Shown one piece after another: positions 1 through 5,469 of a stretch of DNA of 8,157 bases. The DNA is taken from the NCBI GenBank assembly GCA_003222555.1, contig QHWL01000052.1, positions 1 to 8,157 of the forward strand, read 5' to 3'. The number at the start of each line of letters is the position of its first letter. Position 1 is the first letter of the stretch. This DNA is from Acidobacteriota bacterium (GTDB taxonomy: Bacteria; Acidobacteriota; Vicinamibacteria; Vicinamibacterales; CAVVIG01). Below the pieces are notes generated by a model. The model searched no databases. It was not told the origin of the DNA and saw nothing but the letters and a program-made list of their open reading frames with translations. The position numbers and the translations under genes were made by a program.

Positions 1-15
1 TAGAGTGCTCCCCCC

Positions 16-35
16 TGAGTCAGACAGCTGACTCA
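16..35. repeat. Perfect 8-bp inverted repeat
   Basis: TGAGTCAG at 16-23 is the exact reverse complement of CTGACTCA at 28-35, with the 4-base loop ACAG. No T run follows, so it does not look like an intrinsic terminator. It lies about 85 bases before the preferred methyltransferase start and could be an operator or the tail end of an upstream element outside the window. Its function is unknown. Confidence 0.5.
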
Positions 36-118
36 CGCTCCCTCTTACAATGAGCAAGCTGCGCGATAATAGGGAACCGCTCCGCCTGGCGCCGGATCGT
101 CATTCGACAGGTAGTCGA

Positions 119-756
119 ATGGACCCAGCGCTGCCGTTACTGCCGCTTCCGAGTGCCGAGGTCCGGTCGTGGTTTGGAGAGATAGACATCTATCTCTTCG
201 ATCAGATCATCAAGGGCCGCTTCGATCGGCGCCGGCGGGTGCTCGATGCCGGCTGCGGCGACGGGCGCAACCTCATCTATTTCCTCCGGCGCGGCTTCAG
301 CTGTTTCGGTGTCGATCAGGATCGTTCCGCCGTCGAGCACGTGCGAGGGCTCGCGGCGACGCTCTCCCCCGAGCTTCCGCTCCAGAATTTCCAGGTCGGG
401 GACTTCGAACACCTACCCTGGGACGATCACAGTGTGGACGCGGTGATCTGCAGCGCGGCGCTGCACTTCGCGGTCGACGAAGCGCCCTTTGGGCGCATGC
501 TCCAAAGTATGTGGCGTGTCCTCGCGCCGGACGGGCTGTTCTTCGCGCGGCTGGCCTCCAGTATCGGCCTGGAGAGCCGGATTCAACGCGGGGCCGCGTG
601 GATTTTCCCGACGGATCGGAACGTTTCGTCGTCGACGAGCCGATGCTGCTGCAATGGACCGAGCGGCTGGGAGCCCAGACGCTTGACCCGATCAAGACCA
701 CCAACGTACAGCATCAGAGGTGCATGACGACGTGGTGTCTGCTGAAGCCGGCCTGA
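119..756 (+). CDS. Class I SAM-dependent methyltransferase, frameshifted near the 3' end
   Basis: This is a predicted cytosolic methyltransferase that transfers the methyl group of S-adenosylmethionine to an unknown acceptor. The SAM-binding motif I, DAGCGDGRN, is at about residues 43-51 from the chosen ATG. It is followed by GVDQD (motif II, about 64-68) and by the GDFEHLPW...VDAVICSAALHF stretch, a Methyltransf_11-like core. The frame opened at 119 would run to 727, but its last 40 or so residues are unlike the family. The natural tail (FPDGSERFVVDEP, then KTTNVQ and CMTTW) is in another frame that ends with TGA at 754-756. Restoring one C in the CCC run at 607-609 joins the two into about 212 residues. 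The ATG at 119 is preferred because an AGGTAG-like site precedes it and homology-like sequence begins there; an in-frame ATG at 50 lacks a ribosome site. Sequencing error or a decaying gene are both possible. Confidence 0.82.
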
Positions 757-813
757 CCTTCGCGTGAGCTATCAGAGGTGGCGATGGGAACTCGAGAGGA
801 GACGACGAAAACG

Positions 814-1122
814 ATGTCCGACCAGCCCCCAAAAAGTGCGTACGAGATCGCGATGGAGCGGCTTCGCCAAAAAGACGTCGAGGATGGCATCGAGCGCCGT
901 CCGCCCACGGAACAGCAGAAGGCAGCCATGACGGAGGTCCGGAGCGTCTACGAGGCCAAACTCGCGCAGGAAGATGTGATGTACAGATCGGCGCTGCTGC
1001 GAACCGTCGATCCGGAGGCGCGCGCGACGCTTCAGGAGGAGTATCAGCGCGCCCGCGCTCGGCTCGTCTCCGAGCGCGACGCGAAGATCGCTCGCATCCG
1101 CAGCGGAGAGCCGAACGCCTAA
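814..1122 (+). CDS. Small charged coiled-coil hypothetical protein
   Basis: This is a 102-residue soluble protein with no signal peptide, membrane segment or catalytic motif. After a start SDQPPKSAYEIAMERLRQKD, it is almost all charged helix: a first amphipathic helix around residues 10-25, a Pro-rich break (RRPPTEQQK), then a long helix rich in Glu, Arg and Ala, consistent with a coiled coil. I recognise the pattern (PPKSAYEIA at the start, a QEEYQRARARL-like helix at the end) as a conserved hypothetical common in Acidobacteriota, but know of no function. Starts at 778 and 784 are in frame. The ATG at 814 is preferred because AGGAG lies at 797-801, although the 12-base spacing is long, and because conserved sequence begins there. 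It follows the methyltransferase by 57 bases, so cotranscription is possible. Its stop faces the stop of the next, convergent gene 7 bases away. Confidence 0.8.
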   Translation: MSDQPPKSAYEIAMERLRQKDVEDGIERRPPTEQQKAAMTEVRSVYEAKLAQEDVMYRSALLRTVDPEARATLQEEYQRARARLVSERDAKIARIRSGEPNA

Positions 1123-1129
1123 ACAGAGC

Positions 1130-1840
1130 CTACCGGCCGAGCCCGAATACTGCTGCCGCCACGAAGCGCGGTTCTTTGCTGTTGCTTCCTTCCGCACGAA
1201 TGATGCGGTAATCACCCTCCAGACGGATGCCCACTCTCGGTCCGAGATTCCAGTTGACCCCGGCGCCGGGCTGGTAGGCGAAATCCCTCACCGAGTCCCC
1301 GACGTCGAGCACGCTGGTGCGCGCCCAGGCAGCACCGAACAGCACCTGTCCAAACGGCGTGAGGCGCCTATAGCCAGGCCCCGTGAGCCTGGGGCTGCCC
1401 ATGAGAGCGAGAACCCTGATCTTTGGAGGATCGCCAGGGATCGAGAGCGTCTTATGGTTCCCGCCCACCTCACCCACCGCGTCCAGCCATTTCATGACAC
1501 GGCCGCCGACGGAGACGACCCACTCCTTGGACAAGTTTTCCGAGATGTCCTGATCGTGCAGGTATGAGTATCCGCCGGCGATGTCGTACCGTGACGTGCC
1601 CTGAGCCTGCGCGGCTAATGGACTGACGAACACGCCGACGAAAAATAATGCAGCTAGAGTGAAGCGCATCGCGATTCCTACGATGGTGGGCACGCCAGGA
1701 ATGAAAGCGTCCGGTCGCTGCTGTGCACCGGCGACCAGTCCAGTCTCGCTCGCGGAGCGCTCTGCGGATTCGATGCGTTGGTGCGCGTTGAACGCCAACG
1801 CCAAGCCCAAGAACAGGGAACCGACGGCTCTTGCCTTCAT
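1130..1840 (-). CDS. Outer-membrane beta-barrel protein with two possible starts
   Basis: This is a predicted small outer-membrane barrel of the OmpA/opacity-like type (OMP_b-brl). The mature part has alternating short beta segments with Gly and aromatic residues: YDIAGGYSYLHD, EWVVSVGGRVMKWLDAVGEV, RLTPFGQVLFGAAWAR, YQPGAGVNWNLG, VGIRLEGDYRIIR and a final RFVAAAVFGLGR. A normal signal peptide (MRFTLAALFF...PLAAQAQG) begins at an internal ATG at 1669, which has its own ribosome site (TAGGA, 6 bases upstream), giving a 179-residue precursor. The same frame is open further upstream to an ATG at 1840. That ATG has a stronger AGGAGG site (1847-1852) and a promoter just behind it, giving 236 residues. 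The extra 57 residues begin with a hydrophobic stretch (GSLFLGLALAF). The ligand or role of the barrel is unknown. The barrel call is firm; the start is not. Confidence 0.8.
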   Translation of the reverse strand: MKARAVGSLFLGLALAFNAHQRIESAERSASETGLVAGAQQRPDAFIPGVPTIVGIAMRFTLAALFFVGVFVSPLAAQAQGTSRYDIAGGYSYLHDQDISENLSKEWVVSVGGRVMKWLDAVGEVGGNHKTLSIPGDPPKIRVLALMGSPRLTGPGYRRLTPFGQVLFGAAWARTSVLDVGDSVRDFAYQPGAGVNWNLGPRVGIRLEGDYRIIRAEGSNSKEPRFVAAAVFGLGR

Positions 1841-1862
1841 GGTGCGCCTCCTGGCGGAAGGC

Positions 1863-1892
1863 ACTCTAAGAAGGATCGCGCAGCCGTGTCAA
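1863..1892 (-). promoter_or_regulatory. Sigma-70-type promoter for the outer-membrane protein
   Basis: On the minus strand, a perfect TTGACA (-35, at 1887-1892) is followed after 18 bases by TAGAGT (-10, at 1863-1868; four of six consensus matches). The predicted transcript start is near 1856, only a few bases before the AGGAGG ribosome site at 1847-1852 and the ATG at 1840. This geometry supports translation from 1840 as well as, or instead of, 1669. Confidence 0.55.
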
Positions 1893-1944
1893 CGAAAGAT
1901 TTTTACGAGTCAGAACAGGCGGATCGCGCGAACCGTCATGGTGG

Positions 1945-2391
1945 TCAGAGACGGTCTGGCACGACAGCCTCACGCTCGCAGAACCTGTCGAACGCGGCTG
2001 TGAGAGCGGCCGCGACCTGTTCGGCCGTCCGGTTCTCGATCTGCGCCCGCTCGAGCATGAACACGAGCTCGCCGTTGCGCAGCAATCCCACCGAAGGCGA
2101 CGACGGCGCAAAACCGGTGAAGTAGCTCCGTGCGCGATCGGTCGCCTCGGTGTCGGCGCCCGCAAAAACCGTTGCCACGCGGTCGGGCCGGGGGCGATGC
2201 TGGAGCGCCAGCGCGATGCCCGGCCGGGCCTTTCCTGCGGCGCATCCGCACACCGAGTTCACGACGATCATGAGCGCTCCGGGTGTCGTGCGCACCGCGG
2301 CGTCGACCTCGTCTGGGGTCCGCAACTCCTGCACACCGAGACGCGTCAGCTCCTGGCGCATCGGCGCCACGAAATATTCGGGATAAGGCAT
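1945..2391 (-). CDS. Bacilliredoxin, BrxA/BrxB (YphP/YqiW) family
   Basis: This is a 148-residue thioredoxin-fold protein of the family that removes bacillithiol from mixed disulfides on cytosolic proteins after oxidative stress. The family signature is complete: a PYPEYFVAPMRQELTRLGVQ start, then the redox motif S-V-C48-G-C50-A-A-G-K-A-R-P-G, ALQH at 62-65, TVFAGAD at 74-80, the PPSSPS-like APSSPSVGLL, and MLERAQIENRT near 112-122. The usual CGC active site is intact. The last 10 residues (REAVVPDRL region) are an unconserved tail. The ATG at 2391 is chosen because the family normally begins MPYPE; the ribosome site is poor. It starts 14 bases after the acyltransferase stop, so the two are probably one transcript, with translation perhaps partly coupled. 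The same frame stays open far upstream, but only as an out-of-frame reading of the acyltransferase. Confidence 0.93.
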   Translation of the reverse strand: MPYPEYFVAPMRQELTRLGVQELRTPDEVDAAVRTTPGALMIVVNSVCGCAAGKARPGIALALQHRPRPDRVATVFAGADTEATDRARSYFTGFAPSSPSVGLLRNGELVFMLERAQIENRTAEQVAAALTAAFDRFCEREAVVPDRL

Positions 2392-2405
2392 ACGACTATT
2401 GTCGC

Positions 2406-3520
2406 TCAAATCCCCACGAACACGCGCTTTCGATACATCGCCACCATCACGACCGCCCAGAGCGCCACATACGTGATCGCGTAGAGCAACGACGCGAACT
2501 CGGCGTCGCAACAAGACGCGGCCCACCATCCGAATGCGCGCCAATAAAGCGCCCATTTCAGCGAGACGTCGGGCTGGGTGTTGAGGGTCGTTCGCGTCAA
2601 GATGCTGTCGAGGCCGACCGACAGAAAATACGCCGCAAGGGGATTCCGTCCGAACGCCACGAAGGACGCCGACCAGCGCCGCCACCGGTGCACGTCGAGC
2701 ACCCAATGGCAAACGGCGAGCAGCTGAGTGGCCAAGCCCGCCGTGAACAGCGTAAAGGAGCTGGTCCACAGATTCTTGTTGATCGGGAACGCGCGGTCCC
2801 AGAGCAGCCCGACGAGGGTCGCCGCGGCACCGGCGATCCACAGCACCCCGCTCCGGTGTGATGTCGAACCAGGCGTCATGAGCCAGTCGCCAGCCAAGAC
2901 GCCGCACAGCGCCGTTGCGATCGCCGGAACGGTGCTGAGCAGCCCCTCCGATTCCCATGTCCCGTGCGAGAGGTGCCTGCCCAAGGCCCAGCGGTCGATG
3001 AACGTCGCCAAATTGCCGTCCGGGGTCAATACACCGGCGCCTGCACCCGGAACAGGGACGAGCGTCATCGCCGCCCAGTACGCAAGGAGGCTCGTCGCGG
3101 CGACGACGATTTGCGTTCTGCGCGATGTTCGCTCGGTGAGCCACGCGACCACGACGTAGACGATCGCGATGCGCTGGAGCACGCCGAGGATAGGGAAGGC
3201 CGACCACACGATCGGGGGTTTGGCTTCGATGGCATTCAGCAGCAGTCCCAGCCCGAACAGCAGAACGGCCCGCCGGAGGACGTGACGGCGGACGAGTCGT
3301 GGCACTCCGCGGCGTCGCGCCAGCGCGACGGGCACTGCGGCTCCCATCGCGAACAGGAAAAACGGAAACACGAGGTCGGTGGGCGTCCAGCCATTCCACG
3401 CGGCGTGATCGAGCGGCCAGTAGACCGCGTCCCAGGTACCGGGGTGCTGACCAGGATCATCGCGGCTACAGTGAGGCCGCGAAAGACGTCGAGAGAATCC
3501 AGGCGCTGGCCGGTCGTCAC
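2406..3520 (-). CDS. HGSNAT/COG4299-type membrane acyltransferase (DUF5009-like), frameshifted near the N-terminus
   Basis: This is a polytopic inner-membrane protein of the family that includes human heparan-alpha-glucosaminide N-acetyltransferase and bacterial NagX-like proteins, which are thought to move acetyl groups across the membrane to amino sugars. The first segment, RLDSLDVFRGLTVAAMILV, is read from a GTG at 3520. The rest (GTWDAVYWPLDHAAWNGW, TPTDLVFPFFLFAMG and about nine further hydrophobic helices up to MYRKRVFVGI) is one base out of frame. Adding one base in the GGGG run at 3441-3444 joins them as MILVSTPGTWDAVYW, giving about 371 residues, the normal family size. The His in LDHAAWNGW is a candidate for the conserved active-site His (inference). 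No clear ribosome site precedes the GTG, and a foldback repeat ends 10 bases upstream. The bacilliredoxin follows in the same transcript. The frameshift may be a homopolymer sequencing error. Confidence 0.85.
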
Positions 3521-3530
3521 GCACTACGGC

Positions 3531-3611
3531 TTTTATCACGAAGCCCCGATGTTCACGAAACAAGAAGACCATAGAAACTTTCGTGTGTCTTCGTGACTTC
3601 GTGATGAAAAA
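3531..3611. repeat. Imperfect foldback repeat, 'cacgaag' type
   Basis: The left arm, beginning TTTTATCACGAAG (3531-3543), is mirrored by the right arm, ending CTTCGTGATGAAAAA (3597-3611). Inner parts such as TTCACGAAA (3552-3560) and TTTCGTG (3579-3585) also pair. The sequence is AT-richer than its surroundings and is built on a repeated CACGAAG/CTTCGTG unit. It resembles dispersed intergenic repeats seen in many environmental genomes (from memory). It fills most of the gap upstream of the acyltransferase start. Confidence 0.6.
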
Positions 3612-3661
3612 CAGGTAGGAATTACGTGACCAGGGAGCGCGGCGGGGAAAATTTGCGCGAG

Positions 3662-3904
3662 CTATACGGTCTTCACGAACTTTTGGGTCTCCGGCTCAGG
3701 CTCGCTCGTCAGCCGGCGCAGCTTGCTCACATCTCCGACGATCTCGACGAGCCCACACGTCCGGCACATTGTCGCCTTGGTCATCACGTCACCCGTTTCC
3801 AGGGTGAGGAATTTCGATTCCTGCGGACGAAAGGAGGTCCGAACCGCCGAGTACAACGCGCCGGTCGCCAGCGTTTCGCCGCCACATCTGGAACAAGCCG
3901 CCAT
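3662..3904 (-). CDS. Small zinc-ribbon protein
   Basis: This 80-residue protein has two Cys pairs of zinc-ribbon type: C4-S-R-C7-G-G at the N-terminus and C47-R-T-C50-G in the C-terminal half. They are separated by a 39-residue beta-rich segment (SAVRTSFRPQESKFLTLETG). After the second knuckle comes LVEIVGDVSKLRRL, a tail typical of small CxxC-CxxCG hypothetical proteins. It should bind one zinc ion through four Cys; a nucleic-acid or protein partner is possible but not shown. The ATG at 3904 has GAGG at 3908-3911, somewhat close at 3 bases, and places the first Cys pair at the very start as in relatives. A TTG at 3916 is an in-frame alternative adding four residues. The gene is divergent from the MFS transporter, with 194 bases between the starts. 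Confidence 0.75.
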   Translation of the reverse strand: MAACSRCGGETLATGALYSAVRTSFRPQESKFLTLETGDVMTKATMCRTCGLVEIVGDVSKLRRLTSEPEPETQKFVKTV

Positions 3905-3993
3905 GAAGCCTCGCAATCAACGACTAGATAGACCTTACTGGCATCGTAGCACGTCGTCAGGCGATTCACAGTCTTGCACCAGACACTTGGAAA

Positions 3994-4023
3994 CGGGAGT
4001 CCTTACTCCCACACGGACTCCCG
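3994..4023. repeat. Two mutually exclusive hairpins sharing one arm
   Basis: CGGGAGTCC (3994-4002) pairs perfectly over 9 bp with GGACTCCCG (4015-4023), leaving a 12-base loop. The same left arm can instead form a 6-bp hairpin, GGGAGT (3995-4000) with ACTCCC (4005-4010), with the loop CCTT. Both cannot form at once. The element sits between the divergent zinc-ribbon and transporter genes, upstream of the transporter promoter. It would therefore act as a DNA site, or in a transcript reading in from elsewhere, rather than in the leader RNA of the transporter. Confidence 0.5.
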
Positions 4024-4033
4024 ACCCTATCGA

Positions 4034-4062
4034 TGGCCATGTAGGGCCGCGGCCGGTATAAT
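4034..4062 (+). promoter_or_regulatory. Sigma-70-type promoter for the MFS transporter
   Basis: A perfect -10 box, TATAAT, lies at 4057-4062. Seventeen bases upstream, TGGCCA (4034-4039) matches four of six -35 positions. The predicted transcript start is near 4069, giving a leader of about 30 bases that contains the AGGAGG ribosome site at 4085-4090. The -10 box is convincing in this GC-rich setting; the -35 box is weak. Confidence 0.55.
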
Positions 4063-4098
4063 TCGCTCCCACATATTTCGAGCGAGGAGGCTGGTGTG

Positions 4099-5310
4099 AT
4101 GAATCGATGGCTTCCGGTTGTCGGCGGTGTCTCGATGAATCTGGCGTTGGGTTCCCTCTACGCCTGGAGCGTGTTCGTTCTGCCGCTCGAGAAGGAGTTC
4201 GGCTGGACGCGCGCCCAAACCTCCTGGGTCTTCACCATCGCCGTCGTGGTGTTCGCGGCCAGCTTCGTGCTGGCCGGTCGGATTCAGGACACGCGAGGGC
4301 CGCGCATCTGCGCTGCCATCGGCGGGACGCTGGCTGGCGCCGGGTTCATCCTCTCGAGCATGACCAGCTCTCTCCTGTTTCTCTATATCGCTTTCGGGGT
4401 CATCGTTGGAATCGGCAACGGCTTCGGCTACTCGGTCCCCATGCCGGTTGCGTCCAAGTGGTTTCCGGACAAGCGCGGGTTGGTGGTGGGGTTGATGGTC
4501 GGCGGCTACGGAGCGGGATCGGCGATCTTCGGCCCCGTGGCGAACTCGCTGATTCAGAGCCTGGGGTGGCGGGCGACGTTTCAAATACTGGGCGTGCTCT
4601 TCTTTGTGATGGGCATGATCGGAACCTTGCTCTTGAAGAATCCGCCGCCCGGGTACGCGCCGCCTGGATGGACTCCGAAGGCTCACGCCGACACGGGCGC
4701 GCACAATTTCTCGCCGGGCGAAATGTTGCGCACGCCGACCTTCTATGCGCTCTGGCTCGCGTACTGCCTGGGGACTACGGCGGGCCTGATGACCATCAGC
4801 CAGCTCGTCCCATTCGCCCGCTCGGCCGGTTTGTCAGCCGCGGCCGCAACGTTTGCGATCACGGTGGGAGCAGTCGGCAACGCCGGAGGTCGCATCTTAT
4901 CGGGCTGGCTGTCGGATACGCTCGGGCGGCTGACGACGCTGCGCGTGATGGTTCTGGCATCGGCGGTCGCGATGCCAGCGCTGTTCATCTGGCGACAGAA
5001 CATCGGGCTCTTCTACCTGCTCGTCGTGGCCGTGTACTGGTGCTACGGCACACAGCTCTCGGTTTTCGCGTCCACGACCGCCGATATGTACGGCACACGC
5101 TATCTTGGCGCCAACTACGGTCTGTTGTTCACGGCGTGGGGCACGGCCGGAATCCTGGGGCCGGCCATCGGCGCGCGCGTCTACGATGCCACGGGCGATT
5201 ATCAGTACGCGTTTTATGTGGCCGCCGGTCTTGCCTGTGTCGCTCTCATCTCGCTGTTTGTCGCCCGCGGTCCGGGAGCCGAGGCGTTCGCCGTCCCGGC
5301 GACGACGTAG
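4099..5310 (+). CDS. MFS transporter, OFA (oxalate/formate antiporter-like) family
   Basis: This is a 403-residue inner-membrane secondary transporter with about 12 hydrophobic helices and no signal peptide. The start WLPVVGGVSMNLALGSLYAW, with SVFVLPLEKEFGW following, is characteristic of the OFA subfamily. Other marks are the MFS motif A equivalent G60-RIQDTRGPR in the loop after helix 2, the SKWFPDKRG loop, NPPPGYAPPGW at the end of the first half, the GGRILSGWLSDTLGR loop after helix 8, and GANYGLLFTAWGTAGILGP near helix 11. Family members move small organic acids such as oxalate, formate or lactate. OxlT needs Lys355 in helix 11, and no Lys occurs in the whole second half of this protein, so oxalate/formate exchange should not be assumed. 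The ATG at 4099 is chosen over the GTG at 4096 because AGGAGG at 4085-4090 is then 8 bases away. The redoxin gene follows after 159 bases with its own promoter. Confidence 0.92.
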   Translation: MNRWLPVVGGVSMNLALGSLYAWSVFVLPLEKEFGWTRAQTSWVFTIAVVVFAASFVLAGRIQDTRGPRICAAIGGTLAGAGFILSSMTSSLLFLYIAFGVIVGIGNGFGYSVPMPVASKWFPDKRGLVVGLMVGGYGAGSAIFGPVANSLIQSLGWRATFQILGVLFFVMGMIGTLLLKNPPPGYAPPGWTPKAHADTGAHNFSPGEMLRTPTFYALWLAYCLGTTAGLMTISQLVPFARSAGLSAAAATFAITVGAVGNAGGRILSGWLSDTLGRLTTLRVMVLASAVAMPALFIWRQNIGLFYLLVVAVYWCYGTQLSVFASTTADMYGTRYLGANYGLLFTAWGTAGILGPAIGARVYDATGDYQYAFYVAAGLACVALISLFVARGPGAEAFAVPATT

Positions 5311-5325
5311 TCTGAAGGCACGTTT

Positions 5326-5355
5326 GAACGCAGAGCTCGCCGAGCACGCGGAGAG
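5326..5355 (+). repeat. Partial copy of the 'gaacgcagag' repeat
   Basis: The sequence from GAACGCAGAGCTCGC onward closely matches the left arm of the foldback element at 6677-6706 (GAACGCAGAGCTCGC, then GCACGC and GAGA). Here only one arm is present; there is no CTCTGCGTT partner nearby. It lies just after the transporter stop codon. Confidence 0.55.
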
Positions 5356-5397
5356 TTCTAACAAGGGCTCACACCCGATGCACACCAGATCAACTGG

Positions 5398-5426
5398 TTT
5401 ACAACCTGGCGAGTCCCCGTTATGCT
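5398..5426 (+). promoter_or_regulatory. Sigma-70-type promoter for the redoxin selenoprotein gene
   Basis: TTTACA (5398-5403; five of six -35 matches) is followed after exactly 17 bases by TATGCT (5421-5426; four of six -10 matches). Transcription would start near 5433. This rules out the ATG at 5422, which lies within the -10 box, and supports translation from the ATG at 5470. Confidence 0.55.
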
Positions 5427-5469
5427 TGACCCATCGGAAAATCCGTCCGCTGAAGAGGTCAATCATCAT

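Noticed and set aside
2392..3399. Long minus-strand open frame extending the bacilliredoxin upstream by 336 codons
   Set aside because: Its upper part is an Arg-rich, low-complexity reading of the acyltransferase gene in a different frame. The acyltransferase frame has clear membrane helices and family motifs, and the bacilliredoxin naturally starts MPYPE.
2964..3596. Plus-strand 210-codon frame
   Set aside because: Antisense to the acyltransferase, Arg/Asp-rich, and running into the foldback repeat; no recognisable pattern.
4027..4704. Minus-strand 225-codon frame
   Set aside because: Charged shadow of the transporter N-terminal half; no ribosome site or motif.
4107..5315. A 402-codon plus-strand frame overlapping the transporter
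   Set aside because: Composition is Arg/Gly/His-rich with no family pattern. It is the GC-rich shadow of the transporter frame, which has helices, motifs and a ribosome site.
5326..5360. Intrinsic terminator after the transporter
   Set aside because: Only a short imperfect stem (GCTC/GAGC) and no T run. The sequence is better explained as a copy of the repeat.
5422..5469. ATG at 5422 as the redoxin start
   Set aside because: It overlaps the predicted -10 box, adds 16 polar residues before the signal peptide and has no ribosome site.
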